Below, in pieces: positions 1 through 9,180 of a stretch of DNA of 64,000 nt. Position numbers and translations under genes: made by a program. The notes under the pieces were generated by a model. The model was not told the DNA's origin, ran no database searches, and saw only the letters and a program-made list of their open reading frames with translations. Source of the stretch: Gluconacetobacter azotocaptans (GTDB lineage: Bacteria; Pseudomonadota; Alphaproteobacteria; Acetobacterales; Acetobacteraceae); NCBI RefSeq assembly GCF_014174355.1, contig NZ_JABEQF010000009.1, positions 1 to 64,000 of the forward strand, read 5' to 3'. Numbering within the stretch: position 1 is the first letter of the stretch; every line of letters begins with the position of its first letter.

Positions 1-396
1 CACCGCCAAGGCCGGTCTCCAGTTCCGCTTCGCTCCACCTCCGACCGACCTTGGCGACGGAGGTGCTTATGCACTAACAGTCACAGCGGACTACCCGGTG
101 GGGGCTGCTCACTCCGCGACCGGCTTTTACGACCCCGAACGCATATGTCGTGCTTTCTCGTGCGCCTTCGGTCAGTGCCGCGGGCGATGCGGCGCAACGT
201 GGTTAAAGTGGAACGATCTTCCTGGCTCAAAGGCTGTTGCCAGGAAACGGGTAGTATGGATTCGGTCTTGCAGCAGTCCCAGCTTCGTCCATATGTTGAT
301 ATTATGTTGAAGAAAAGTGACTCTCTGGTGCTGTGGGGTCGGTAATAGCGCTGGCCCAAACAGCCTTCTTCTCCTTCTTGCGTAACGGTTATATAG
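1..396. other. no supportable gene; junction of high-GC and A+T-richer DNA
   Basis: I see no gene here that I can support. The first ~150 bases are G+C-rich. One plus-strand frame, entering from outside the window and ending near 310, reads like ordinary protein for its first ~50 codons and then becomes unconvincing. This fits the decayed 3' end of a gene from upstream. From about 200 onward the DNA is more A+T-rich, matching the HNH gene that follows and suggesting a junction between DNA of different origin. No promoter or terminator stands out. Confidence 0.4.
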
Positions 397-1563
397 ATGG
401 CAAAGATAATTGATTTTGTGAACTACGGGGTGCCTTTGGAACTCGCTGAGAGGGCCAAAAGGTTGAATCTAACAAAAGCGAAAATCCAGGCTTTTAGGCG
501 CCCTGAATTGATGCAGATGGGCTTGTCTGAAGAGGACGTAAAATGTCTGAAGGACTGCCTGGTCAGAGTGCCAATTCCGGATGAAACAGTATATTTGTTG
601 CTGGGAAACTCGAATTCCACATGTTGCGTATGTAAGGGGCAAAAGGGCCAAACCTATATCATCCATCATATCAAGCCCTATGCGACATCTCAGGATAATA
701 AATACGAAAATCTCATTGTTCTTTGCCCGTCTTGCCACGATATAGCCCACCATCCAAGCGGATTGACTCTCGGCATCAGCGCTAAAAATTTACGTAAGCG
801 TAAAGCAGATTGGGAAAATGAGGTTGCTCTCGCTAACAGCCATCGTGCCGCGGCTCAATTCAAAATTACTAGCCTCGGCGTAGACTACGCAAATATCACG
901 CGGCTTGAGCAGGCGTGTAGAGGCTTGCTCGGTGAAATCCCCGCATTATCAGGTGCCAAGAATTTGAGGAATTTCGGCGTACGATTTCATGCCGATGGCA
1001 CAATGAATATTGACGATATCCTGGAAAGGTTATCCAATGGGAGGTTCCTGTTTAATTTTCCAGGCAGTGCGTCTTCGCTGTATTGGATCGAGCTTGTCGA
1101 GCAGTTAGGCAGCGTCGTACCCTTTCATGATATCAACGCCGCTGACACAGCCGGCGTCACAGCACTCCATAGTCTGAGCGGCCAATTTGCATTCTACACG
1201 GGTTTTTGCCAAGGCGAGCGTGTCCCGGAACCTATCCGGTGGCCTTCCGATCCGATCAATGTTAGTGCGGAACTGGATAATGTAGTAATAAATTTCGCTG
1301 TTGATCCGCTTTATTTGCTATCGGCTACGGCGATTAGCAGAATTAGGGAACGAAATCGTTACGCGGTCTATTTCTGGATCCGCTCTGTCGATACTGAGCC
1401 GGCCATGACGAAGACTACAATCTCCGCCATCCCACTGCTGATAGCTGCACCTGCAGGCTTTAACGGATTTTCCAATATTCCGTGGATACCGACAAATGAA
1501 TATGAACGACACATGATGGACAGAGAGTCACGAAAAAAGGATGACGATAATGAATTACTATGA
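397..1563 (+). CDS. HNH endonuclease domain protein
   Basis: A 388-residue protein with a central HNH nuclease fold at residues ~74-120. A CxxC pair (C76, C79) is followed by the IIHHIKP core (H90, H91), then an asparagine-containing turn and a second Cys pair in LCPSCHDIAHH (C110, C113, H114, H118). The four Cys should hold a structural zinc and the His/Asn set the catalytic metal. The first 70 residues are helical, with an HhH-like look around residues 15-55. The ~250 residues after the nuclease match no family I know and may be a target-recognition domain. The gene stands alone, is more A+T-rich than the conjugation operon downstream, and is probably acquired. A defence (restriction-like) or mobile-element role is possible, but the sequence does not say which. 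Confidence 0.8.
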   Translation: MAKIIDFVNYGVPLELAERAKRLNLTKAKIQAFRRPELMQMGLSEEDVKCLKDCLVRVPIPDETVYLLLGNSNSTCCVCKGQKGQTYIIHHIKPYATSQDNKYENLIVLCPSCHDIAHHPSGLTLGISAKNLRKRKADWENEVALANSHRAAAQFKITSLGVDYANITRLEQACRGLLGEIPALSGAKNLRNFGVRFHADGTMNIDDILERLSNGRFLFNFPGSASSLYWIELVEQLGSVVPFHDINAADTAGVTALHSLSGQFAFYTGFCQGERVPEPIRWPSDPINVSAELDNVVINFAVDPLYLLSATAISRIRERNRYAVYFWIRSVDTEPAMTKTTISAIPLLIAAPAGFNGFSNIPWIPTNEYERHMMDRESRKKDDDNELL

Positions 1564-1660
1564 GATCAAATCTCATGACATCGCGGTTGAGAGTGGTAGC
1601 TTGACGCGTCTATCCATTATTCGGAAGACTACCGAAGCCGCCCGGATTGCTCTTGGTTAA
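1550..1660 (+). CDS. tiny open frame overlapping the HNH gene end; possible truncated gene
   Basis: A 36-codon frame starting MNYYEIKSHD whose ATG lies inside the last codons of the HNH gene (14-base overlap), with an AAGGA-like sequence about a dozen bases upstream. The overlap and the plausible ribosome site suggest a translationally coupled second gene. It stops after 36 codons, so it may be the remaining 5' end of a partner gene lost when the conjugation region was joined. I recognise no family, and chance cannot be excluded. Confidence 0.25.
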   Translation: MNYYEIKSHDIAVESGSLTRLSIIRKTTEAARIALG

Positions 1661-1890
1661 CCGTGAACTGCCGAGTGAGTGAATGCTGGCTCTTCGCCCT
1701 TGACCGTCCGAATGTGGACCCTCGCCTCTTCAACTCGGTGATTCGAAAAATTTGATGGCCCTGATTGGATCATCGATCCCGCCATCTCCCGCTAATCCTG
1801 CGCATGCCTACGAAGCCTGTCGATTGTTGTTGCAGCGGCTGAATTCCGGCCTTTCTTATTTGTCCCGTTCTGCGACGACGGACGGGATCG

Positions 1891-3879
1891 ATGACCGGAA
1901 GCCGGATTCTCTGGGGCCAGATGCTGGGGGCATTGTTCGCGGTGCTGGCCGGGCTGTGGGGTGCCACCGAATGGACCGCCTGGCGGCTGAGCTTCGCCCC
2001 GGCACTGGGCCGGCCCTGGCTCCAGGTGCAGGGGCTGCCGGTCTATCCCCCGCATGCCTTCTTCCCCTGGTGGTTGCATTTCGATCGCTACGCCCCGCGG
2101 GTGTTTGCGATCGGCGCCATGATCGCCACATTCGGCGGCATCGGCGCCATGCTGATCGCCCTGCTGGGTTCGCTGCTGCGCGCCCGCCAGGCGGCGATTG
2201 TCACCACCTACGGTTCAGCGCGCTGGGCGGTCCGTGACGATCTGCGCCATTCCGGCCTGTTCGAACCTGCCGGCGTGCCGATCGGTCGCGATGGTCGGGA
2301 GATCCTGCGCCATGAGGGGCCGGAACATGTGCTGGTGTTCGCCCCCACCCGCTCCGGCAAAGGCGTCGGCCTGGTGGTGCCGACGCTGCTGTCCTGGTGC
2401 GACAGCGTCATCGTCCATGACATCAAGGGCGAGAACTGGACCCTGACCGCGGGCTGGCGGGCGCAGTTCTCGCACGCGCTGCTGTTCGATCCCACCGATC
2501 CGCGCTCGGCCGCCTACAACCCGCTGCTCGAGGTGCGGCGCGGGATCTGGGAAGTCCGCGACGTGCAGAACATCGCCGACGTGCTGGTCGATCCCGAGGG
2601 CGCGCTGGAGCGCCGCAACCATTGGGAGAAGACCAGCCACGCGCTGCTGGTCGGCGCGATCCTGCACGTCCTCTATGCCGAGCCGGACAAGACGCTGGCC
2701 GGCGTTGCGACCTTCCTGTCCGACCCGTCGCGCGCGATCGAAAGCACCCTGCGCATCATGATGACCACCCAGCATCGCGGCGCGCAGGGCGTGCATCCGG
2801 TGGTCGCCCAGGCGGCGCGCGAGCTGCTGAACAAGTCCGACAACGAGCGCTCCGGCGTGCTGTCGACCGCGATGTCGTTCCTCGGCCTGTATCGCGACCC
2901 GGTCGTTGCTGGCGTCACCAGCCGCTGCGACTGGCGCATCGCCGATCTGGTCGAGGCGGAGCGGCCGGTGTCGCTCTATCTGGTGGTACCGCCCTCGGAC
3001 ATCAGCCGCACCAAGCCTTTGATCCGCCTGGTGCTGAATCAGATCGGCCGCCGCCTGACCGAAAAACTCGACAATTCCGCCCGCCGCCACCGCCTGCTGA
3101 TGATGCTCGACGAGTTCCCAGCCCTGGGGCGTCTCGACTTTTTCGAGAGCGCGCTGGCATTCCAGGCCGGCTACGGCATCCGCGCCTTCCTGATCGCGCA
3201 GTCCCTGAACCAGATCCAGAAAGCCTATGGCGAGCACGACGCCATTCTCGACAATTGCCATGTGCGGATCTGCTTCGCGACCAATGACGAGCGCACCGCG
3301 CGGCGGATCTCCGATGCACTCGGCACCGCCACCGAATTGCGCAACATGAAGAACTATGCCGGCCACCGGCTGGCCCCGTGGCTGCCGCATCTGATGGTCA
3401 GCCGTCAGGAGACGCCGCGCCCGCTGCTGACCCCCGGCGAGGTGATGCAACTGCCGGCCAGCGACGAGATCGTCATGATCGCCGGCCTCCCGCCGATCCG
3501 GGCGCGCAAGCTGCGCTACTACGACGATCGCGCCTTCGCCGGACGGGTGCTGTCGCCACCCGTGCTGTCGGCGCAGGGCTACGCCGATCGCCCGCCGGGG
3601 CAGGGGGACGATTGGACCGGACTGGCGCCGGTTGCTGCACCCGCAGATAGGGCAACGGATCCCGCCGCGCCCGCGCCGGGCGGCAATGGCGGCCTGCGCC
3701 AGGAACCGGAGCTGCCCGCGCATGAGGAATCTGTTCCCGCGCCAGCGCCCGCCAACGAATTCGCCTTCGTCGAAGACGAGCCCGACGACGACGCCCAGCG
3801 CGCCCGCTTCGCGCGACAGACCACGCGAACGGCGGCGATGGATCGTGACGACGGGCTCGGGATGGAGATGACACCATGA
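1891..3879 (+). CDS. traG: conjugal transfer coupling protein TraG (VirD4 family)
   Basis: A 662-residue inner-membrane ATPase that links the relaxosome (DNA plus relaxase) to the mating channel. Two membrane segments lie at residues ~8-30 and ~70-98, followed by the conserved TTYGSARWA region. Walker A is APTRSGKGV (151-159) and Walker B is LLMMLDEF with D407/E408. A proline-rich acidic tail follows residue ~560. The length is usual for the TraG that precedes trbB in alphaproteobacterial elements, and the start matches that family. The stop codon overlaps the next ATG by four bases, so it is the first gene of a translationally coupled traG-trb operon. No relaxase gene lies upstream in this window. 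Confidence 0.95.
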   Translation: MTGSRILWGQMLGALFAVLAGLWGATEWTAWRLSFAPALGRPWLQVQGLPVYPPHAFFPWWLHFDRYAPRVFAIGAMIATFGGIGAMLIALLGSLLRARQAAIVTTYGSARWAVRDDLRHSGLFEPAGVPIGRDGREILRHEGPEHVLVFAPTRSGKGVGLVVPTLLSWCDSVIVHDIKGENWTLTAGWRAQFSHALLFDPTDPRSAAYNPLLEVRRGIWEVRDVQNIADVLVDPEGALERRNHWEKTSHALLVGAILHVLYAEPDKTLAGVATFLSDPSRAIESTLRIMMTTQHRGAQGVHPVVAQAARELLNKSDNERSGVLSTAMSFLGLYRDPVVAGVTSRCDWRIADLVEAERPVSLYLVVPPSDISRTKPLIRLVLNQIGRRLTEKLDNSARRHRLLMMLDEFPALGRLDFFESALAFQAGYGIRAFLIAQSLNQIQKAYGEHDAILDNCHVRICFATNDERTARRISDALGTATELRNMKNYAGHRLAPWLPHLMVSRQETPRPLLTPGEVMQLPASDEIVMIAGLPPIRARKLRYYDDRAFAGRVLSPPVLSAQGYADRPPGQGDDWTGLAPVAAPADRATDPAAPAPGGNGGLRQEPELPAHEESVPAPAPANEFAFVEDEPDDDAQRARFARQTTRTAAMDRDDGLGMEMTP

Positions 3880-4364
3880 AATCCCGCTTCAACTGCTATT
3901 TCGATCCGAAGCTCGCCGACCGGCTCACCGAGCTGTCGCTGCGCCAGGGGGTGCATCGCTCGCAGATCGTCGAGGCCGCCGTGGCCTCGTTCCTGTCGCC
4001 GGACGCGCTGGACCGCCAGGAGGCCGCCTATGTGCGGCGGCTGGACCGGCTATCGCGGCAGTTGGAGCGGATCGAGCGCGATCTGACCATTGCCATCGAA
4101 GCGCAGGCGCTGTTCGTGCGCTTCTGGCTGTCGGTCACCGCCCCGCTGGCGCCCAGTCAGCAGGCCGCCGCCAAGGCGCAGGGCGCGCAGCGCTACCAAT
4201 CCTATATCGAGACGCTCGGTCGCCGCCTGCAACGCGGCGACAGTCTGGTGCGGGAAATCAGTGAGGAAATCTGGCCGGAGCGGCGCCACGCGGCGGCCAT
4301 GCCGACAGCCGATTTCACGCCGGACGATCCGGACCCTTCCGGCGATGAGGGGGAGACGGCATGA
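3876..4364 (+). CDS. ribbon-helix-helix (CopG-like) protein of the trb operon
   Basis: A 162-residue protein. Residues 1-45 form a ribbon-helix-helix DNA-binding domain: a short basic strand (SRFNCYFDP) and two helices ending in HRSQIVEAAVASFL. A helical, probably coiled-coil middle follows (~55-95), then an acidic C-terminus. CopG-type proteins between traG and trbB are standard in this operon type and probably act as operon repressors or relaxosome accessories. The gene overlaps traG and trbB by four bases each. Its exact target is unknown. Confidence 0.85.
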   Translation: MKSRFNCYFDPKLADRLTELSLRQGVHRSQIVEAAVASFLSPDALDRQEAAYVRRLDRLSRQLERIERDLTIAIEAQALFVRFWLSVTAPLAPSQQAAAKAQGAQRYQSYIETLGRRLQRGDSLVREISEEIWPERRHAAAMPTADFTPDDPDPSGDEGETA

Positions 4365-5380
4365 CCGGACCTGACCGTTTCTCCGCACAGACCTCTCGCA
4401 CCGTCCGCATGCTGCGCACCGCGATCGGCCCGGCCGTGGGCGACTATCTCGACGATCCCGACATCGTCGAGGTGATGCTCAATCCCGACGGCAGGATCTG
4501 GGTCGACCGTCTCGGCACCGGCCTGGCCGATACCGGCCATCGCCTGTCCCCCGCCGATGGCGAGAGGATCATCCGCCTGGTCGCCTCCCATGTCGGTGCC
4601 GAGGTCCATGCGGCCAGCCCCCGCATTTCCGCCGAACTGCCGGAACTGGGCGAGCGGTTCGAGGGCTTGCTGCCACCGGTGGTCACCGCGCCGGCCTTTG
4701 CCATCCGCAAGCCGGCGGTCGCGGTGTTCACCCTCGCCGATTACGTCGCGCACGGCATTATGACGGACGCGCAGGCAGCACTGTTGCGCACCGCCGTTCA
4801 CGAGCGCCGCAACATCCTGATCGCCGGCGGCACCTCCACCGGTAAGACCACGCTCGCCAACGCGCTGCTGGCCGAGATCGCCGGCTCCGGCGACCGGGTG
4901 ATCGTGATCGAGGACACCCGCGAACTGCGCTGCACCGTGCCCAACGTCGTCGCCATGCGCACCAAGGACGGCGTGGTCACCCTGTCCGACCTGGTGCGCT
5001 CGGCCCTGCGGCTGCGCCCGGATCGGATCCCGATCGGCGAGGTGCGCGGCCGCGAGGCGCTCGATCTGCTCAAGGCGTGGGGCACCGGCCATCCCGGCGG
5101 CATCGGCACCATCCATGCCGGCTCCGCCAGCGGCGCGCTGCACCGGCTGGAGCAGTTGATCCAGGAAGCGGTGGTCACCGTGCCGCGCGCCCTGATCGCC
5201 GAGACCATCGACGTCATCGCCATGCTCACCGGCCGTGGCCGCGGCCGCCGCCTGTCCGGCATCTGGGCCGTCGACGGGCTCGCGCCCGACGGCAGCTACA
5301 CCCTGACCGTCTTGGGCGAGGCGCCCGGCGAGACCGTCATCCCCTTCATCTCCACATCCTTCCAAGGACCGGCGTCATGA
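4361..5380 (+). CDS. trbB: conjugal transfer ATPase TrbB (VirB11 family)
   Basis: A 339-residue hexameric secretion ATPase that powers pilus assembly and substrate transfer at the inner membrane. The motifs appear in order: Walker A GGTSTGKT (156-163), the Asp box IVIEDTREL (181-189), Walker B around [11 protein letters not shown] (220-230) and the His box [12 protein letters not shown] (243-254). The N-terminal ~125 residues are the PAS-like oligomerisation domain typical of VirB11 proteins. It overlaps both neighbours by four bases. All catalytic motifs are present, so it should be functional. Confidence 0.95.
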   Translation: MTGPDRFSAQTSRTVRMLRTAIGPAVGDYLDDPDIVEVMLNPDGRIWVDRLGTGLADTGHRLSPADGERIIRLVASHVGAEVHAASPRISAELPELGERFEGLLPPVVTAPAFAIRKPAVAVFTLADYVAHGIMTDAQAALLRTAVHERRNILIAGGTSTGKTTLANALLAEIAGSGDRVIVIEDTRELRCTVPNVVAMRTKDGVVTLSDLVRSALRLRPDRIPIGEVRGREALDLLKAWGTGHPGGIGTIHAGSASGALHRLEQLIQEAVVTVPRALIAETIDVIAMLTGRGRGRRLSGIWAVDGLAPDGSYTLTVLGEAPGETVIPFISTSFQGPAS

Positions 5381-5712
5381 TCGCTTCGAGAGTTTATCGT
5401 CATCTTTCCCGTCTGCGCATCCTGCCGCTGCTGGTCGGCATCGCCCTGCTTGCCCCCTCGGCGTCCTATGCCGCCGGGTCGAACATGCCGTGGGAGCAGC
5501 CGTTGCAGCAGATCCTGGATTCCGTGCAGGGGCCGGTGGCCAAGATCATCGCGGTGCTGATCATCATCGGCACCGGGTTGGGGCTCGCCTTCGGCGAGAG
5601 TTCCGGCGGCATGCGACGACTGATCCAGATCGTGTTCGGTCTGTCCATCGCCTTTGCCGCCGCCAGTTTCTTCCTGACCTTCTTCAACTTCGCCGGCGGT
5701 GCGCTGGCATGA
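5377..5712 (+). CDS. trbC: TrbC, VirB2-type pilin precursor
   Basis: A 111-residue precursor with a long signal sequence. A basic start is followed by a hydrophobic stretch (~16-33) and an Ala-rich cleavage region at ASYAAG. Two more hydrophobic helices (~52-72 and ~82-108) separated by a short basic loop give the pilin hairpin seen in VirB2/TrbC subunits. Processed subunits would form the conjugative pilus. The start is the ATG that overlaps the trbB stop. The longer frame running through trbB is not coding. Confidence 0.9.
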   Translation: MIASRVYRHLSRLRILPLLVGIALLAPSASYAAGSNMPWEQPLQQILDSVQGPVAKIIAVLIIIGTGLGLAFGESSGGMRRLIQIVFGLSIAFAAASFFLTFFNFAGGALA

Positions 5713-5981
5713 GCGCACTCGACGACATCCCCGGCTGGTCGGTGCCGCTGCATCGCTCGCTGTCCGAGCCGATCCTGCTCGCCGGCATTCCGCGCGGGGC
5801 GGCCATCGCGCTCGGCACCTTCGCCGCCGCCATCGGGCTTGGCCTGCAGCTCTGGCTGGCCGGCATCGCGCTCTACCTGATCGGCCATGCCGCCGCCCTG
5901 TTCCTGATCAGGCAGGATCCGCAGTTCGGCGCGGTGTTCGCGTGCCATCTGCGCGTCGCCCGCCACCATCTGGACGTCTGA
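5709..5981 (+). CDS. trbD: TrbD, VirB3-like inner-membrane protein
   Basis: A 90-residue protein with the family's N-terminal soluble patch (WSVPLHRSLSEP) followed by two membrane segments (~26-62) and a short tail. VirB3/TrbD proteins sit next to the VirB4 ATPase and help assemble the pilus base. It lies between trbC and trbE, overlapping trbC by four bases and ending two bases before trbE, the canonical order. Confidence 0.9.
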   Translation: MSALDDIPGWSVPLHRSLSEPILLAGIPRGAAIALGTFAAAIGLGLQLWLAGIALYLIGHAAALFLIRQDPQFGAVFACHLRVARHHLDV

Positions 5982-5983
5982 CC

Positions 5984-8434
5984 ATGCTGGATTTGCGCGA
6001 ATACCGCACCAGGCGGCGGGAACTGGCGGACTATCTGCCTTGGGCCGGGCTGGTCGGCCCCGGCATCGTGTTGAACAAGGACGGCAGCCTGCAACGCACC
6101 GCCCGTTTCCGCGGACCGGACCTCGATGCCGCGACGCCCGCCGAGTTGATCGCGGTCACCGCGCGGGTCAACAACGCGCTGCGCCGGTTGGGGGCGGGCT
6201 GGGCACTGTTCGTCGAAGCCGCGCGCCATGAGGCGCCCGGCTATCCGAACGGCGATTTCCCCGACCCGCTGTCCTGGCTGGTCGATGAGGAACGCCGCGC
6301 CGGCTTCGAGCAGCAGGGCGCGCAGTTCGAGACCACGCAATATCTCACGTTCTGCTATCTCGCCCCGCCCGAGCGCGCGGCCAAAGCCAGCCGGGTGCTG
6401 TATGAGCGCGACGGCGAGAGCGGCGTCGACTGGTCGGAGGTGCTGGCAGCCTTCCGCGACGAGACCGATCGCGTGCTCGATCTGCTGGCGACCCTGATGC
6501 CGGACTGTGTCTGGCTCGATGACGCCGGCACGCTGGCCTATCTGCATGGCACCATCTCCACCCATGATCATCATCCGGTCGCGGTGCCGGAAATGCCGTT
6601 CTATCTCGACGGCCTGCTGCCCGATTGCGACCTGATGCCGGGTATCGCGCCGATGCTCGGGCGCTGCCATTTGCGCACCGTGACCCTGCGCGGCCTGCCG
6701 GACAGCACCTGGCCGCTGCTGCTCGACGAGCTGAACCGCTTGCCTCTGGCCAGCCGCTGGGTGGTGCGCTGGCTACCGCTCGACAAGGCCGAGGCGCAGA
6801 AGGAACTGGGCAAGAAGCGCCGGCACTGGTGGGCCAAGCGCAAGGGCATCGCCGCCCTGCTACGCGAGGTGATCTGGCAGCAGGAAACCCGGCTGGTTGA
6901 CAGTGACGCGGAGAACCAGTCCAGGGACGCCGACGCGGCCCTGCAGGAACTGGGCTCGGACGCGGTCAGTTTTGGTTATTTCACCGCCACCGTCACGGTG
7001 TGGGACGAACGGGAATCCCAGGTGGCCGAGAAGGTCAAGCACATCGGCCGCGTCGTGCGCGGCAAGGGCTTCGTCGCGGTGGAGGAAACCCTGAACGCCG
7101 TCGAGGCGTGGCTGAGCAGCCTGCCGGGTCAATGCTACGCCAATGTCCGCCAACCGCCGGTGTCCTCGCTCAATCTCGTGCATATGCTGCCGCTCTCCGC
7201 CGTGTGGGCGGGGCCGGATAGGAATACCCATCTCGACGGGCTGCCGCTGCTGGTCGCGCGCACCGACGGCGCCACGCCGTTCCGGCTGGTGCTGCACCAG
7301 GGCGATGTCGGGCACACGCTGATTGTGGGGCCGACCGGGGCGGGCAAGTCGGTATTACTGGCGCTGATTGCACTGCAATTTCGGCGTTATTCCGGCGCGC
7401 GCATCGTGCTGTTCGACAAGGGGCGGTCGTCGAAGGTAGCGGTGCTTGCGACCGGCGGCAGCTTTCACGATCTCGCCTTGGGCGACGACACGCGCCATGC
7501 CGTGGCCTTCCAGCCGCTGGCCCGGATCGACGATCCGTCCGAGCGCGCCTGGGCGGCGGAGTGGCTCGCCACCTTGCTGACGCAGGAAGGGATCGACCTG
7601 ACCCCGGACGTGCGCGGCGCGGTGTGGTCGGCGCTGGGCAGTCTGGCGACCGCCCCACGCGTCGAGCGCACGCTGACCGGGTTTTCCGCCCTGCTGCAAT
7701 CCAACTGGCTCAAGGCGGCGCTGGAACCGTACACGCTGGCCGGTCCGTTCGGGCGCCTGCTCGATGCCGAGCATGAGGAACTGGGCGACGCCAGCATGAT
7801 GGCGTTCGAGACCGAGGATTTGCTGGGGTCGAAACACGCGGCGCGGGCGGTGCTGCTCTATCTGTTCCATCGCATCGAGCAGGGGCTGGACGGGCGGCCG
7901 ACCCTGATTGGCGTCGACGAGGCATGGTTCGCGCTCGACGATCCGGTGTTCGCGCCGAAACTACGCGAATGGCCCAAGACCCTACGCCGCAAGAACGCCA
8001 GCGTGCTGTTCTCCACCCAGAGCCTGGCCGACATCACCAACTCGGCGGTGGCGCCGGCAGTGATCGAGAGCTGCCTGTCGCGGATCTTCCTGCCCAACGC
8101 GCGGGTGATCGAGCCGGAGAGCCGCGCCGCCTACGCGCGGCTGGGACTGAACGCACGGCAGATCGAGACGATCGCCCGCGCGGTGCCGAAACGCGATTAC
8201 TTGTTCCAGTCCGTCGCCGGGTGCCGGCTGTTCGAGCTGGCGCTGGGGCCGGTGGCGCTCGCCGTGTGCGGCGCCTCGCGCGCCGAGGATCTGATGGCAA
8301 TCGACCGGGTGCTGGCCGAAGCGGGGCGCGAGCGTTTCGCGGCGGCGTGGCTGCGGGAGCGTAGTCTGCCGTGGGCGTCGGACTTGATCGAGGCCCAATC
8401 GATTCATTTCAAGAGTGAAGGAGACGCGACATGA
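5984..8434 (+). CDS. trbE: TrbE, VirB4-family conjugal transfer ATPase
   Basis: An 816-residue ATPase, full length for TrbE/VirB4, the largest energising subunit of the mating channel. The N-terminal ~400 residues are the CagE/TrbE domain. Walker A is GPTGAGKS (449-456) and Walker B lies in LIGVDEAWFAL near residue 640. I use the ATG two bases after the trbD stop because it gives the family start MLDLREYR; the frame stays open upstream, but that part overlaps trbD and is not homologous. It overlaps trbJ by four bases. Confidence 0.95.
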   Translation: MLDLREYRTRRRELADYLPWAGLVGPGIVLNKDGSLQRTARFRGPDLDAATPAELIAVTARVNNALRRLGAGWALFVEAARHEAPGYPNGDFPDPLSWLVDEERRAGFEQQGAQFETTQYLTFCYLAPPERAAKASRVLYERDGESGVDWSEVLAAFRDETDRVLDLLATLMPDCVWLDDAGTLAYLHGTISTHDHHPVAVPEMPFYLDGLLPDCDLMPGIAPMLGRCHLRTVTLRGLPDSTWPLLLDELNRLPLASRWVVRWLPLDKAEAQKELGKKRRHWWAKRKGIAALLREVIWQQETRLVDSDAENQSRDADAALQELGSDAVSFGYFTATVTVWDERESQVAEKVKHIGRVVRGKGFVAVEETLNAVEAWLSSLPGQCYANVRQPPVSSLNLVHMLPLSAVWAGPDRNTHLDGLPLLVARTDGATPFRLVLHQGDVGHTLIVGPTGAGKSVLLALIALQFRRYSGARIVLFDKGRSSKVAVLATGGSFHDLALGDDTRHAVAFQPLARIDDPSERAWAAEWLATLLTQEGIDLTPDVRGAVWSALGSLATAPRVERTLTGFSALLQSNWLKAALEPYTLAGPFGRLLDAEHEELGDASMMAFETEDLLGSKHAARAVLLYLFHRIEQGLDGRPTLIGVDEAWFALDDPVFAPKLREWPKTLRRKNASVLFSTQSLADITNSAVAPAVIESCLSRIFLPNARVIEPESRAAYARLGLNARQIETIARAVPKRDYLFQSVAGCRLFELALGPVALAVCGASRAEDLMAIDRVLAEAGRERFAAAWLRERSLPWASDLIEAQSIHFKSEGDAT

Positions 8435-9180
8435 GAAAGTTGCGGTCCCTCGCGGTTGTGATGGCAATCTCGGTCGGCGCGGGAGTGGTTGCGCCGCCGG
8501 CCCATGCCCAATGGGCGGTGATCGACAGCGCCAATCTGGGGCAGAACATCCTGACGGCGGCGCGCTCGTTGCAGGAGGTGAACAATCAGATCACCCAGAT
8601 CCAGCAATTCGTGCAGATGCTGGAGAATCAGGCACGCAATCTGACCAGCCTGCCATTCTCGACGCTGGCGCAGTTGCAGTCGTCGATGACCCAACTCACC
8701 GGCCTGATGCAGCAGGCGCAGGTGCTGTCCTACAGCGTGACGCAGCTCCAGCAGCAATTCCAGACCCTGTATCCAACCTATTCGGGCGGCAACGTCACCC
8801 AGGCCGGGCTGCTGGCCGACGCGCAGGCGCGCTGGACCGCCTCGGTTGCGAGCTATCAGCACAGCATGGCGGTGCAGAGTCAGATCGTACAGGCCATGCC
8901 GGGCGACCAGGCGCAGATCACCGCCCTCATGGGCCAGAGTCGGGGCGCGGTGGGGTCGTTGCAGGCGATCCAGTCCGGCAACCAGTTGCTCGCCTTGCAG
9001 GCGCGCCAGATGGCCGCGACCCAGGATCTGCTGGCGGCCTCCGGCCGGGCCAGTGAGGCGGATGCGATGCGCCGCGCGGAAGTGGAAAATGCCGCCCAGG
9101 CCGAATGGAAACGATTCTATGGCAATGGTGTCGGCTACACGCCTGATAGCGTCACCGTTTTCACGGGCACGACGCCATGA
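8431..9180 (+). CDS. trbJ: TrbJ, VirB5-like periplasmic transfer protein
   Basis: A 249-residue protein with a clear signal peptide: basic MRKLR, a hydrophobic core, and likely cleavage after AHA at about residue 26. The rest is mostly alpha-helical and Gln-rich (residues ~35-120), as expected for VirB5/TrbJ pilus-tip or adhesin-like subunits. It overlaps trbE and trbL by four bases each. A trbK entry-exclusion lipoprotein gene, often found between trbJ and trbL in related operons, is absent. Confidence 0.9.
   Translation: MRKLRSLAVVMAISVGAGVVAPPAHAQWAVIDSANLGQNILTAARSLQEVNNQITQIQQFVQMLENQARNLTSLPFSTLAQLQSSMTQLTGLMQQAQVLSYSVTQLQQQFQTLYPTYSGGNVTQAGLLADAQARWTASVASYQHSMAVQSQIVQAMPGDQAQITALMGQSRGAVGSLQAIQSGNQLLALQARQMAATQDLLAASGRASEADAMRRAEVENAAQAEWKRFYGNGVGYTPDSVTVFTGTTP

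Noticed and set aside
2215-3723. 502-codon minus-strand frame
   Set aside because: Antisense shadow of traG.
4202-5365. 387-codon minus-strand frame
   Set aside because: Antisense shadow of trbB, rich in Gly/Asp/Gln with no motif.
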